Shown: positions 8,123 to 17,836, counted from the first letter of the stretch. The stretch is DNA of 64,000 bases from an uncultured Roseburia sp. (GCA_900539115.1 UQAQ01000009.1:28883-92882); one strand, 5' to 3'. Translations and numbers: made by a program. The notes: generated by a model from the sequence alone, not told the origin.

Positions 8123-8418
8123 CAGCGATACAGCAGCCATTTTTTGTCGTAGTATTTATTCTGCTTGGAATCTGTATGATCGCCTGCCTGATCGCAGCCA
8201 TCCGCGGACCGGAGCTTGGTGACCGGATCGTGGCAGCAAATATGATCGGAACATTGACGATCGCCACCATCTGCCTTCTTTCCTATGCATTACAGGAAAG
8301 CTGGCTATTGGATGTGGCGTTGATCTACACCATGATCAGTTTTCTGGCAGTCGTTGTATTGACACGTATTTTTATACGTCGTTACAAAAGCCGTGCCAAA
8401 GAGCAGGAGAAAGGATGA
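8116..8418 (+). CDS. mrpF: Mrp antiporter subunit F
   Basis: The 100-residue product has three membrane segments and the MrpF motif RGPELGDRIVAANMIGT (about residues 29-45). It overlaps the end of mrpE and ends five bases before mrpG. It is a small integral membrane subunit of the Mrp complex; the exact role in transport is unresolved in the family. Confidence 0.92.
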   Translation: MLTAIQQPFFVVVFILLGICMIACLIAAIRGPELGDRIVAANMIGTLTIATICLLSYALQESWLLDVALIYTMISFLAVVVLTRIFIRRYKSRAKEQEKG

Positions 8419-8422
8419 TGAG

Positions 8423-8737
8423 ATGGAATGGATTCGTTTTATTGCCGCAGCGATCTGTATCAGCGGCGGTGTATTTGTGATGATATCAGCCGCAATCGGA
8501 GTCTATCGTTTTTCTGAATGCCTGACTCGGATGCATGCGGCAGCGATGGGGGATACATTAGGTCTTGGACTTATTATTCTCGGGCTTATCGTACTCTTTG
8601 GATTTTCGTTTACGACGGTTAAATTGGTACTTGTCGTCGCTTTTTTGTGGACAACCGGTCCGGTTTCCAGTCATCTGATCGCGCAGATGATGGTAGAAAA
8701 AAAGAAAAAGAGAGAAGAGGAGGAAAAAGAGAAATGA
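8423..8737 (+). CDS. mrpG: Mrp antiporter subunit G
   Basis: The 104-residue product has three membrane segments and the MrpG pattern GVYRFSECLTRMHAAAMGDTLG near residues 24-42 (shown in part: FSECLTRMHAAAMGDTLG). ATG 8423 follows AGGAGAAAGG. The C-terminus is a highly charged lysine/glutamate tail. The stop overlaps the next start (ATGA at 8734). Confidence 0.9.
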   Translation: MEWIRFIAAAICISGGVFVMISAAIGVYRFSECLTRMHAAAMGDTLGLGLIILGLIVLFGFSFTTVKLVLVVAFLWTTGPVSSHLIAQMMVEKKKKREEEEKEK

Positions 8738-9024
8738 CAATTTTTTCTTATATTTTAGTGACGTTTTTGATCGTATGTGCGGTCGCTGTCTGCCTGAATA
8801 AGAATCTCCTCACTTCGATCGTGATATTTATGTCGTATAGTGTGATTATGTGCATTATCTGGATCCTTTTGGAATCTCCCGATCTTGCGATCACGGAAGC
8901 GGCGGTTGGAGCCGGGGTTACAAGCCTTCTTTTCTTTATGACATTGAAAAAAATACATGCCTTGACGGAGGTTCGCGGAGAAGAGGAACCGATGTGGGAT
9001 GACGAAGAGGGGGAGGACGAATGA
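8734..9024 (+). CDS. MbhD-like subunit (split part of MrpA)
   Basis: The 96-residue product has three membrane segments and the MbhD/DUF4040 string ESPDLAITEAAVGAGVTSLLFF (in part: PDLAITEAAVGAG) near residues 50-62. In canonical Mrp complexes this region is fused to the C-terminus of the large MrpA subunit. Here it is a separate gene, as in archaeal Mbh-type complexes. The C-terminal tail is very acidic (EEPMWDDEEGEDE). It overlaps both neighbours by four bases (ATGA type), showing translational coupling. Confidence 0.85.
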   Translation: MTIFSYILVTFLIVCAVAVCLNKNLLTSIVIFMSYSVIMCIIWILLESPDLAITEAAVGAGVTSLLFFMTLKKIHALTEVRGEEEPMWDDEEGEDE

Positions 9025-10007
9025 GCAGAAAACGGGAAAATTATGAAAATGGCTGGTGGCGGAAATTACAGCGTTTTGTCGATGGAGAACGTGTGGAAAA
9101 AAAAGAGTATGAAGATATCTTTGAAAATCATACGTCGTTTTTAAAAAATGAAGCAGATGCGAAGACTACAGAGGTAGAACAAACTGCTGCAAAACCCTAC
9201 AGAATGTCAAGAAAAGAACTTTATAAGCGATATGAAAAATGGCCGCAGACAAGAGGGTTTCAATGGTTTCGGAGAATATACAACTGCGTGGCGGTCTTGT
9301 TTTGTCTGGCACTCATCACAGTGCTTTTGCTGACGGTAAATCAACTGCCGACATTTGGGGCAAAAGACAATCCGACTTCGAATGAAGTAGTCAGCCGTTA
9401 TATTGCAAAAGGGCTGGAGGAAACCGGGGCGACGAATATCGTGGCAGGCATGATCCTCGATTACCGTGCTTTTGATACATTGGGCGAATCGCATGTGCTG
9501 TTTATCGCGGCGACTTGTGTAATGATCCTTCTTCGCCTCGATTCGAAGAGCAAACGAAATCAGGAAATTCGGAGAAAGCCAAAAAAGACGGAGGATCCGA
9601 TCCTGCGTATGGCGGCGAAGCTACTCACGCCGTTTATTCTGATCTATGGAATTTATATTGTGCTGAATGGACATTTGTCTCCGGGAGGCGGATTTTCCGG
9701 TGGCGCGATCATCGGAGCGGGACTGATTCTTATGGCAAATGCGTTCGGCTTTGAGCAGACCGATCGTTTCTTTACGCGAAAAACCTATTCGATTATCACG
9801 GTTGCAGCACTTTTGTTTTATTCGGCAGCGAAAAGTTATTCGTTTTTTACCGGAGCCAATCATTTGGAAAGCGGGATTCCGAAGGGGATTCCGGGTGCAA
9901 TTGTGAGTGGAGGGCTGATCCTGCCGTTAAATATCTGTGTGGGAATGGTCGTTGCATGCACGATGTATGGCTTTTATTCGTTGTTTCGGAAAGGGGAAAT
10001 TGGATAA
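9021..10007 (+). CDS. mrpB: MbhE-MrpB fusion subunit
   Basis: This 328-residue protein joins three parts. Residues 1-85 are a charged soluble extension not usual in the family. Residues about 90-175 are an MbhE-like domain with two membrane segments and VAGMILDYRAFDTLGE, the C-terminal module of MrpA. Residues about 190-325 are an MrpB/MnhB domain with LLTPFILIYGIYIVLNGH, then LSPGGGFSGGAIIGAG. The order matches the end of MrpA followed by MrpB in canonical operons, so a fusion across that gene boundary is likely. It overlaps the upstream gene by four bases and ends one base before mrpC. Confidence 0.85.
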   Translation: MSRKRENYENGWWRKLQRFVDGERVEKKEYEDIFENHTSFLKNEADAKTTEVEQTAAKPYRMSRKELYKRYEKWPQTRGFQWFRRIYNCVAVLFCLALITVLLLTVNQLPTFGAKDNPTSNEVVSRYIAKGLEETGATNIVAGMILDYRAFDTLGESHVLFIAATCVMILLRLDSKSKRNQEIRRKPKKTEDPILRMAAKLLTPFILIYGIYIVLNGHLSPGGGFSGGAIIGAGLILMANAFGFEQTDRFFTRKTYSIITVAALLFYSAAKSYSFFTGANHLESGIPKGIPGAIVSGGLILPLNICVGMVVACTMYGFYSLFRKGEIG

Positions 10008-10008
10008 G

Positions 10009-10377
10009 ATGACATTATTTACCAATTATTATGAGACGGCTGCCGTGATCCTTTTTGGAATCGGACTTACGACATTGCTGCTTCATAAAAATATGATCAA
10101 AAAAATTATGGGATTTAATATTATGGATACGGCGATTTATCTGTTTTTGACATCAAAAGGATATATCGTGGGACGGCTTGCTCCGATTGTTGTCAATGAC
10201 GATCTTCGGGTAGAGACCTACGTCAATCCGATTCCAAGTGGACTGGTATTGACGGGAATCGTTGTATCAGTCAGTGTCACGGCGCTGATGCTTGCCATCA
10301 CGGTGCGGCTGTATAAACGTTATGGAACATTGGATATCGATGAAATCGCACTTAGCGCAAAGAGAGAGGAGATATAA
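10009..10377 (+). CDS. mrpC: Mrp antiporter subunit C (NuoK-like)
   Basis: The 122-residue product has three membrane segments and resembles NuoK/MrpC: KKIMGFNIMDTAIYLF near 31-46, then VNPIPSGLVLTGIVVSVSVTAL near 72-93 (in part: PSGLVLTGIVVSVSVTAL). ATG 10009 starts one base after the preceding stop. It supports identification of the operon as Mrp/Mbh type. Confidence 0.92.
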   Translation: MTLFTNYYETAAVILFGIGLTTLLLHKNMIKKIMGFNIMDTAIYLFLTSKGYIVGRLAPIVVNDDLRVETYVNPIPSGLVLTGIVVSVSVTALMLAITVRLYKRYGTLDIDEIALSAKREEI

Positions 10378-10382
10378 GATTC

Positions 10383-11870
10383 ATGAATCTGGTGCAGAAC
10401 TTTCCATTTATGAATATTATCATGTGTCTGGCAAGCGGCGTGATTTCTTCGGTACTTCCGGCAAAGAAGGCGCGGGTGTGGACACTTACACTGCTGACTG
10501 TACTTCTTGCGATGTCCGGCTGCGTGCTGGCATTTGTCCTTGGCACGGGCGAATCGTATGTCTATATGATGGGGCATTTCCCGGCACCCTGGGGCAATGA
10601 GATCCGCGTCGGCATTTTAGAAGGCGTGATGGCGGTTGTATTTTGTCTGATCATGCTTTTGTCCGTTGCCGGCGGAGGAAAATATATCGCGAGGGACATT
10701 GCAGAGACAAAGCAGAATTTGTTTTATGTACTCGTAAATCTGATGATGAGTTCGCTTTTGGCGTTGATCTACACGAATGATATGTTTACGGCGTATGTGT
10801 TTATCGAGATCAATACGATCGCGGCAGGAGGTCTGATTTTGATCCGTGAAACCGGACATACTCTGGTGGCTGCGACCAAATATATGATCATGAGTCTGAT
10901 TGGTTCCGGTCTGATTTTGATCGGAATATCGATGCTTTACGGCATTACCGGGCATCTTCTGATGTCCAATATGAAAGAGACAGTAGCAGAACTGAATGCA
11001 AATGGTCAGTACACGATGCCGCTTACCGTAGTCATTGTGCTCATGTGCGTGGGACTGGCGATCAAGTCGGCGCTGTTTCCGTTTCACAGCTGGCTGCCGG
11101 ATGCCTACAGTTATGGCACGGCATCTTCAAGTGCCATTTTATCGAGTCTGGTATCAAAAAGTTATATTTTTTTACTTTTGAAAATATTTTACCGTGTGAT
11201 CGGTGTCGAAGTGATCGAGACGCATCATGTCGGAAATCTGTTGTTTGTTCTCGGTGTGTTGGGAATGATTCTCGGTTCCGTCCGTGCGATGCGGCAGGTG
11301 GATATTCGTCGCATGATTGCGTATTCTTCAGTGGCACAGATCGGATACATTTATATGGGGATCGGAATAGGGACAAAAACCGGCATGCTTGCGGCGATTT
11401 TTCATATTATTTCGCACGCTGCTTCCAAATCCATGTTGTTTATCGCAGCCAGAGGATTGTCCGAAGTTTCCGATGACAGCAAATTATTTGAGGATTTAAA
11501 AGGAGCAGGCTACCGCAATGTGGCGGCCGGTGTCGGATTTGCCGTTGGCGCTTTGTCAATGATCGGAATCCCGCTGTTTGCCGGATTTACCTCCAAAGTG
11601 TATTTTGCGATGGGAGCCTTGGAAGCCGGTTCCGAGAAAATGTGGGTTGCAATGATTGCGCTGGCAATCAGTACGGTTCTCAATGCCGTGTATTTTCTGC
11701 ATACCGTTATGACGATTTACACCCCGGCACCGGATAAAAAGGGCAGTGCGAAGAATGGTGTGCCTTATGTCGCAGCCATTCTTGTATTTGTTGGATTAAA
11801 CCTGTTTTTGGGAATCGGTTCCAATCTGGTCTGGGAAGCGATTGCAGCAGGTGTGCAGATGTTTTCATAG
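10383..11870 (+). CDS. Antiporter-like membrane subunit 1 (MrpD/NuoN-like)
   Basis: The 495-residue, roughly 14-helix protein belongs to the proton-conducting transporter family of NuoL/M/N and MrpA/D. Key charged membrane residues are kept: the glutamate in AYVFIEINTIAAG near 138 and the lysine in IKSALFPFHSWLPDAYSYG near 222, plus SLVSKSY near 254. RRMIAYSSVAQIGYI near 307 is another family string. It is the first of four such subunits in the operon and probably carries one ion path. Confidence 0.88.
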   Translation: MNLVQNFPFMNIIMCLASGVISSVLPAKKARVWTLTLLTVLLAMSGCVLAFVLGTGESYVYMMGHFPAPWGNEIRVGILEGVMAVVFCLIMLLSVAGGGKYIARDIAETKQNLFYVLVNLMMSSLLALIYTNDMFTAYVFIEINTIAAGGLILIRETGHTLVAATKYMIMSLIGSGLILIGISMLYGITGHLLMSNMKETVAELNANGQYTMPLTVVIVLMCVGLAIKSALFPFHSWLPDAYSYGTASSSAILSSLVSKSYIFLLLKIFYRVIGVEVIETHHVGNLLFVLGVLGMILGSVRAMRQVDIRRMIAYSSVAQIGYIYMGIGIGTKTGMLAAIFHIISHAASKSMLFIAARGLSEVSDDSKLFEDLKGAGYRNVAAGVGFAVGALSMIGIPLFAGFTSKVYFAMGALEAGSEKMWVAMIALAISTVLNAVYFLHTVMTIYTPAPDKKGSAKNGVPYVAAILVFVGLNLFLGIGSNLVWEAIAAGVQMFS

Positions 11871-11908
11871 AGCAATGTTTATAGTCAACGAGAGAAAGAG
11901 GGGAAGAA

Positions 11909-13378
11909 ATGCTGGCAATACCGATATTTTTACCGCTGATCAGTGGATTTGTATTATTTTTACTCGCGACGGCAGGACATAAATGGCAGGAAGGAATTAC
12001 CAAAAAATTATCCGTGGCTGTGATGGGAATCGTTCTTTTGACGGCAGTATTTCACGGAATCAATTTATATGAAAAAAGTCCGGCGGTCACAGTCTGGAAA
12101 TTAAAAGAAGATATCCCGATTTTATTGAATCTGGATGATTTGGGGGCTGTTTTTTCTACACTTGTAGTATTTGTGTGGATTTTGATTACACTATACACCT
12201 TTTCTTATATGAAAGGGGATAAAAAAGGCGCACGTTTTCTGGGATGCCATCTGATGACATTGGGAATGCTTATGGGAATTACAAGTGCCGGAAATCTGGT
12301 GACAATGTATCTCTTTTACGAGGGAATGACGCTGGCGACGATCGGCTACGTGATTCATGCGCAGACAAAAGAAGCAATCGCCGCCGGATACAAATATGTA
12401 TTTTATTCGATTGCAGGTGCCTTTTTGGGACTGATCGGGTTCTTTTACATTTACCAGTTGACACCGTCGATTGCCTTTACCCCGGGCGGAAATTTCACGC
12501 ATGCAGCGATTGCGGGGCATGAAATGACGCTTCAGCTCGCTGTTTTAGGGATGATCATCGGGTTTGGTTCCAAAGCGGGCATGTTCCCACTTCATGGCTG
12601 GCTTTCTACGGCACATCCGGTCGCTCCGGCACCGGCGAGTGCAATTTTGTCGGGCGTCAATACGAAAATGGGGGTTATTGCTATCCTTCGTGTCGTTTAT
12701 TATATCGCGGGAGCGGATTTCCTTTGGAAGTCGTTTGTGCAGTATATCGTGATCGGTCTGACGCTGCTTACGGTATTTATGGGTTCAATGCTGGCTTTCA
12801 AGGAAAAGATTATGAAGCGCCGGCTTGCGTATTCAACCGTAAGTCAGGTTTCCTACATTTTGTTTGGGATCATGCTGTTGCAGCCGGTGGGCTTTGTTGG
12901 GGCGATGCTGCATGTGATATACCATTCGGTCATTAAAAACAATCTTTTCCTCTGTGCCGGCGCAGTGATTCATGAAACCGGGACTACAAGAGTAGAAGGT
13001 TATCGTGGAATCGGAAAGCGGATGCCGGTTACAATGGTCTGCTTCACCCTTGCGTCCCTTGCCCTTGTGGGAATTCCACCATTTAGCGGATTTGTAAGTA
13101 AATGGAAATTGTGCATAGGTGCGCTATATTCGGGAATCCGATGGACAAAGATTGCCGGACCGGTTGTGCTTCTTGTGAGTGCTCTTTTGACAGCCGGCTA
13201 CCTTTTAACGGTTAGTGTTCATGCTTTTTATGACAAACCGGAAAAGGACGAGCGGGTAAAGGAAGATTGGAAAATGGTCATTCCGATGGTGATTCTGGCG
13301 GCGTTGGCACTTTTGCTTGGAATCTTCAATGAACCGCTGATTCATATTTTGGAAGATATTGTAAAAGAAATTATATAA
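11909..13378 (+). CDS. Antiporter-like membrane subunit 2 (NuoM/MrpD-like)
   Basis: The 489-residue membrane protein has the family glutamate in MYLFYEGMTLATIGY near 132-146, the lysine in GFGSKAGMFPLHGWL near 218-232, and RRLAYSTVSQVSYIL near 305-319. ATG 11909 is preceded by GAAAGAGGGGAAGAA. It is clearly distinct in sequence from the copies on each side, so this is not a recent duplication. It presumably forms one of several proton or sodium channels in the complex. Confidence 0.88.
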   Translation: MLAIPIFLPLISGFVLFLLATAGHKWQEGITKKLSVAVMGIVLLTAVFHGINLYEKSPAVTVWKLKEDIPILLNLDDLGAVFSTLVVFVWILITLYTFSYMKGDKKGARFLGCHLMTLGMLMGITSAGNLVTMYLFYEGMTLATIGYVIHAQTKEAIAAGYKYVFYSIAGAFLGLIGFFYIYQLTPSIAFTPGGNFTHAAIAGHEMTLQLAVLGMIIGFGSKAGMFPLHGWLSTAHPVAPAPASAILSGVNTKMGVIAILRVVYYIAGADFLWKSFVQYIVIGLTLLTVFMGSMLAFKEKIMKRRLAYSTVSQVSYILFGIMLLQPVGFVGAMLHVIYHSVIKNNLFLCAGAVIHETGTTRVEGYRGIGKRMPVTMVCFTLASLALVGIPPFSGFVSKWKLCIGALYSGIRWTKIAGPVVLLVSALLTAGYLLTVSVHAFYDKPEKDERVKEDWKMVIPMVILAALALLLGIFNEPLIHILEDIVKEII

Positions 13379-13403
13379 GAAGAGAGGGGAACGTGGTGAA
13401 AAA

Positions 13404-14882
13404 ATGAATGTGTTATTGTTAGTTTTACCAATTGTGCTGCCAATCCTGGGAGGAGCCGTACTTCCTCTCTTTCCGTGGAAACAGCGGCGACAGAGAAATA
13501 TTTATGTGGAATGTATCGTGATCGCAACTTCGATTTTGATGTGGACCTCGCTGCTTTTGCATCCGGCATCTTATACGCGGCTTATTAATCTCGCCGGCAT
13601 ACTGGAAGTTTCGGTGCATCTGGACGGCGCAGGCATGGTTTTTGCCGCCCTTGTCAGTACGTTGTGGCCATTTGCTTCGCTGTATGCGTTTGAATATATG
13701 CATGGCGAAAAAGGGGAAAACCGTTTCTTCTCTTTTTACACGATGACATATGGAATTACGCTTGGAATAGCGATGTCCGCCAATTTGATGACTATGTATA
13801 TGTTTTATGAAATGCTGACCCTGGTTACGATTCCGCTTGTCATGCACACAATGACCGCGGAAGCGCGGTATGCCGGGCGAAAATATGCGTATTATTCAAT
13901 CGGTGGAGCGGCGTTTGCGTTTATTGGATTTATCTTTATTCTCCGTTATGGAACGAGCATGAATTTTGCATTTGGCGGTGTGCTGGATATGACAAAAGTA
14001 AGTGGACACGAACCACTTCTGCAGGCTGTTTTTGTCTGTATGGTGCTTGGATTTGGTGTAAAAGCGGCATTGTTTCCACTGCACGGATGGCTGCCGACGG
14101 CCTCGGTGGCACCGACGCCGGTGACGGCACTTTTGCATGCTGTCGCGGTGGTAAAATCCGGTGCATTTGCAATCCTGCGTATCACGTATTATATTTTTGG
14201 AACGTCTTTTTTACGGGGAACGCCGGCACAGTATATGGTACTCGGACTGGTAGGGATTTCCATTTTGTTCTGCTCATCCAATGCTGTAAAAGAGCAGCAT
14301 TTGAAACGACGTTTTGCCTATTCGACGGCAAGTAATTTGTCGTATATTTTATTTGGATTTTTATTGATGACCCCGATGGGAATGATCGGCGGCTTGACGC
14401 ATATGGTCTTTCACGGAATTATGAAGATTTCGCTTTTCTTTGCCGTCGGCGCGATCATGCATCAGACCGGGAAACATTATATTTATGAGATCGCCGGTCT
14501 GGCAAAAAAGATGCCGGTGGTATTTGGCTGTATGAGTGTGGCAGGAATTGCACTGATCGGAATCCCGCCGCTTACCGGATTTATCAGTAAATGGAACATT
14601 GCGACAGCGGCAGTAGATGCCTATCAAAAGGGAAACCGGCTGGCACCGTACCTGATTTTAATTCTGGTGTTGTCTGCCTTTTTGACTGCGATCTATATTT
14701 TTACAATTTTAGGAAAAGCCTATCTGGTGGAACCGACGGATGACGATGGAAAAACAAACTGTGATCCGGGCTGGCAGATGAAAGTGCCAATGGTTCTCTT
14801 TGCCATATTGATCGTTGTTTTTGGATTGTATTCGAAGCCGCTTATGACCTTTTTTACATGGGTTGCCAATGGCTTGCTTTAG
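13404..14882 (+). CDS. Antiporter-like membrane subunit 3 (NuoM/MrpD-like)
   Basis: The 492-residue membrane protein keeps the charged residues of the family: MYMFYEMLTLVTIPL near 133-147, GFGVKAALFPLHGWLPT near 216-232 and VVKSGAFAI near 250. RRFAYSTASNLSYILFG near 302 is also present. ATG 13404 is placed after GAGAGGGGAACG. It lies between subunits 2 and 4, with AGGAGG for the next gene beginning at its stop codon. Confidence 0.88.
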   Translation: MNVLLLVLPIVLPILGGAVLPLFPWKQRRQRNIYVECIVIATSILMWTSLLLHPASYTRLINLAGILEVSVHLDGAGMVFAALVSTLWPFASLYAFEYMHGEKGENRFFSFYTMTYGITLGIAMSANLMTMYMFYEMLTLVTIPLVMHTMTAEARYAGRKYAYYSIGGAAFAFIGFIFILRYGTSMNFAFGGVLDMTKVSGHEPLLQAVFVCMVLGFGVKAALFPLHGWLPTASVAPTPVTALLHAVAVVKSGAFAILRITYYIFGTSFLRGTPAQYMVLGLVGISILFCSSNAVKEQHLKRRFAYSTASNLSYILFGFLLMTPMGMIGGLTHMVFHGIMKISLFFAVGAIMHQTGKHYIYEIAGLAKKMPVVFGCMSVAGIALIGIPPLTGFISKWNIATAAVDAYQKGNRLAPYLILILVLSAFLTAIYIFTILGKAYLVEPTDDDGKTNCDPGWQMKVPMVLFAILIVVFGLYSKPLMTFFTWVANGLL

Positions 14883-14897
14883 GAGGTGGATGGACAA

Positions 14898-16679
14898 ATG
14901 GTAAATTTATTTTCGGTTTTCTTTTTGATGATTACGATTGTGTCATCTATCGTGACGTTGTGTTCTTTGCCGCAGCAGTTCCGGGTGTCTACGCACAATA
15001 AACGGTTTTTGTTTTTCTATCTGTTGACGATCGTGGCGACAGTTGAATTTTTTCTTTCCGGAACGAATCTGATGAAACAGTTTTGCTTTTTTGAGATTAT
15101 GACACTTGCCTCATTTGCGTATGTGCCCAATGATGAGAGTGAGTATGCGAAAAAGGCATCTTTTTCCTATCTGGCATACGGGATTGCCGGCGGATTGGTG
15201 ATGCTGTATGGATTGATGCTTTTGTATTATACATTTAGCAGCTGGGATCTTACGAGTATCCGCATGGCCTGGCAGTTTAACCGGAATGATCCGGGAGTTC
15301 AACGCAATCTTTATATTGCGGGTGCCTGCCTTTTGTTTGGCTATGGTGCAAAAGCCGGAATGTTTCCGTTCCATACCTGGCTTCCGGATACGTATACGGC
15401 GGCACCGCCGGTGGGAACGACGCTGCTCTCGTCGCTTTTGTCAAAAACCGGAATTTATGGAACTATGCTGATTACAATTACTTTGTTTGAGGCAGATCGC
15501 TCGTGGAATGTCACGCTTATGATTCTGGCACTCTGTACAATGTTTGTCGGAGGGGCATTTGCTATCTTTGCGACCGATATGAAGAAACTTCTTGCATATT
15601 CGTCCATGTCGCAGATTGGGTTTATTTTGTTTGGAATCAGTATATGTACATTTTCGCGGGAAACAACGGGCTATTATGGAATGATATTTCATACTGCGAA
15701 TCATTCGATCTTTAAATTGATTCTGTTTACTGTGGCCGGTGTGATCTTTGCGATGGCGGGGACGACAAATCTGAATCAGATTGGCAGTGTAATCCGTGAA
15801 AAATGGTATCTGAAGATCCCGGTTGCTGTCGCGGCACTCGGAATGGGCGGAGTTCCATTGTGTTCTGGATATATTAGTAAGACAATGATGCATGAGAGTT
15901 TAATGGAAGTATCGCTCTTTCGATTTATGATGCCTGCGGCGGAGTGGATTTTCCTATTTTGTGGTGGATTGACAGTGGCTTATATGTTAAAATTGTTTGT
16001 GGCATTGTTTTGCAATAAAGTGGACGAACCGATTCAAACGACGAAGGAAAAAGGGCCGTCTATCCTCGTCCTGATCTGTTTATGGCTATTGGCAGCTATT
16101 GTCGTAACTGGCGGTATTATGGGACTTGTTTTGGAACCGGCATATTTTATTTCCTTTGAAACGTTAAAAGGAGCAATGATCTCCATCGTCATCGGAATCC
16201 TTATTTATGCTGTTGTGGTACGAAAAGCTGCTTTTGTGAAAAAAGAGGATGGCAGTTTTGTATGCCGTGAGGTGATTCCGTCATGGTTTGGATTGGAAAA
16301 TTTGGTTTATCGTCCATTTTTCCTGAAATTACTGCCGTTTTTAGGTGCCTTGTTTTCACGGCTTTTTGACCGCCTTATCGACGGATTTGCGATTGGAATG
16401 ATGAAGAGTGTACTGCGGCCGAAAAAACCGCATGTGAAACGCGAGCACCCATTGGCCTATGGACTTGGTCGGTTTGTGGATGGCATTAGCTATGTGGTTC
16501 AGGTGAAGATCCGGAAGAAACCGATGCCGAAACGGCATTCCTACGGGGATTTGTTTGCGGTTGGAAGCACCGAATTTTCGCGTACGACCCGGCTCGTATT
16601 TTACAGTGTGTCATTTGGATTGATGATGTTTGCCATCGGACTTATGGCAGCACTCATTTATCTGCTTAAGGTTATGTAG
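14898..16679 (+). CDS. Antiporter-like membrane subunit 4 (NuoL/MrpA-like, C-terminal extension)
   Basis: ATG 14898 lies 11 bases after AGGAGG (14881-14886); a GTG at 14886 overlaps that ribosome site and was not used. The 593-residue protein keeps the glutamate in FCFFEIMTLASFAYV near 59-73 and the lysine in GYGAKAGMFPFHTWLPDTYT near 155-174. It is about 100 residues longer than its three relatives, with extra helices and a basic C-terminal segment, reminiscent of the NuoL/MrpA arrangement. It ends the operon; prmA starts 17 bases later and may be read through. Confidence 0.87.
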   Translation: MVNLFSVFFLMITIVSSIVTLCSLPQQFRVSTHNKRFLFFYLLTIVATVEFFLSGTNLMKQFCFFEIMTLASFAYVPNDESEYAKKASFSYLAYGIAGGLVMLYGLMLLYYTFSSWDLTSIRMAWQFNRNDPGVQRNLYIAGACLLFGYGAKAGMFPFHTWLPDTYTAAPPVGTTLLSSLLSKTGIYGTMLITITLFEADRSWNVTLMILALCTMFVGGAFAIFATDMKKLLAYSSMSQIGFILFGISICTFSRETTGYYGMIFHTANHSIFKLILFTVAGVIFAMAGTTNLNQIGSVIREKWYLKIPVAVAALGMGGVPLCSGYISKTMMHESLMEVSLFRFMMPAAEWIFLFCGGLTVAYMLKLFVALFCNKVDEPIQTTKEKGPSILVLICLWLLAAIVVTGGIMGLVLEPAYFISFETLKGAMISIVIGILIYAVVVRKAAFVKKEDGSFVCREVIPSWFGLENLVYRPFFLKLLPFLGALFSRLFDRLIDGFAIGMMKSVLRPKKPHVKREHPLAYGLGRFVDGISYVVQVKIRKKPMPKRHSYGDLFAVGSTEFSRTTRLVFYSVSFGLMMFAIGLMAALIYLLKVM

Positions 16680-16696
16680 AAAGGAAGACAAAGATT

Positions 16697-17719
16697 ATGA
16701 AATGGATACGTTTTACGTTGGAAACTCACACGGATGCGGTGGATATATTGAGTTATATGTTGGATGAAATTGGCGTCGAGGGAATCGAGATTGAGGATCA
16801 CATCCCGCTTACGGAAGAGGAAAAGCGACAGATGTATGTGGATATTCTCCCGGATCCGGAGGAAAATGACGGTTCTGCCAAAGTGCATTTTTATATGGAA
16901 CCGGAAAAGTGCAATCTGGATACGGTCATTATGCAGGTGCAGAATATTTTCCAAGAGATCAAAAGTTACACGAACATTGGAAAAGGGACAGTCAGTTTGT
17001 CGGAAACGGAGGACAAGGACTGGGTCAATAACTGGAAGACATTTTTCAAACCGTTCCGCGCAGCCGACAATGTCGTGATCAAGCCAACGTGGGAGACTAC
17101 AAATGTAGAAGATTATGCGCCGGAAAAAGATGTTGTAGTCGAAATTGATCCGGGAATCGCCTTTGGAACGGGAACTCACGAGACGACAAAACTTTGCATC
17201 CAGGCGCTTTCTAAATGGGGCTGCCAGGGAAAACGTATTTTTGATATTGGCTGCGGAAGTGGAATCCTTGCTATCGCTGCCTTGAAGTTAGGAGCTTCTT
17301 TTGCTTGTGCGACGGACATTGACGAAGTAGCGGTAGATGTCGCGGGCGAAAATATGGAGATTAATGGTTTGAAACCGGAACAGTATCAATTGTACGCCGG
17401 TGACTTGATTGAAAATGTTGCAAAAGACCACTCTTATACATTCAGTGCACCAATGACGACAGAGCGCTCGGTCAATGGACAGAAATTGAGTGAACTTGCC
17501 GGCGGCGGATATGATATTGTCACAGCAAATATTTTGGCAGACGTTATCATTCCATTGTCAGCAGTCGTCCGCCCACATATGGCAGAAAATGGAATTTTTA
17601 TCTCGTCGGGAATCATTGATGAAAAGGCGGATGAAGTAGAGGCAGCACTTTTGCAGAATGGATTTACGATTTTGGAGAAGACCTCCATCAAAGAGTGGGT
17701 ATGTTTTGTTTGTAAATAG
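16697..17719 (+). CDS. prmA: Ribosomal protein L11 methyltransferase
   Basis: PrmA trimethylates ribosomal protein L11 with S-adenosylmethionine. The 340-residue product has an N-terminal substrate-recognition domain (residues 1-125) and a methyltransferase domain with DPGIAFGTGTHETTKL near 151-166, DIGCGSGILAIAALKLG near 180-196 and the catalytic-region string NILADVIIPL near 276-285. The stretch around 235-268 (SAPMTTERSVNGQKLSELAG) is longer than in short family members. AAGGAAG precedes ATG 16697. A strong terminator follows. Confidence 0.95.
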   Translation: MKWIRFTLETHTDAVDILSYMLDEIGVEGIEIEDHIPLTEEEKRQMYVDILPDPEENDGSAKVHFYMEPEKCNLDTVIMQVQNIFQEIKSYTNIGKGTVSLSETEDKDWVNNWKTFFKPFRAADNVVIKPTWETTNVEDYAPEKDVVVEIDPGIAFGTGTHETTKLCIQALSKWGCQGKRIFDIGCGSGILAIAALKLGASFACATDIDEVAVDVAGENMEINGLKPEQYQLYAGDLIENVAKDHSYTFSAPMTTERSVNGQKLSELAGGGYDIVTANILADVIIPLSAVVRPHMAENGIFISSGIIDEKADEVEAALLQNGFTILEKTSIKEWVCFVCK

Positions 17720-17738
17720 TTTGATATATGAGGGAAAT

Positions 17739-17778
17739 AGGTTGTTGCACCGGGGAGGTGCAATGACCTTGTTTTTTT
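17739..17778 (+). terminator. Intrinsic terminator after prmA
   Basis: AGGTTGTTGCACC (17739-17751) pairs with GGTGCAATGACCT (17757-17769) over 13 positions including two G-T pairs, then GTTTTTTT. This closes the antiporter/prmA transcript before the repeat region. Confidence 0.9.
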
Positions 17779-17836
17779 AGGGCGTGTGGGAGTTAGGACA
17801 GTTGAAGGGGACATGCTGTGGGGGACTGGGTCATGT

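Noticed and set aside
14886..14900. GTG 14886 as the start of antiporter subunit 4
   Set aside because: It overlaps the AGGAGG ribosome site at 14881-14886; ATG 14898 is correctly spaced.
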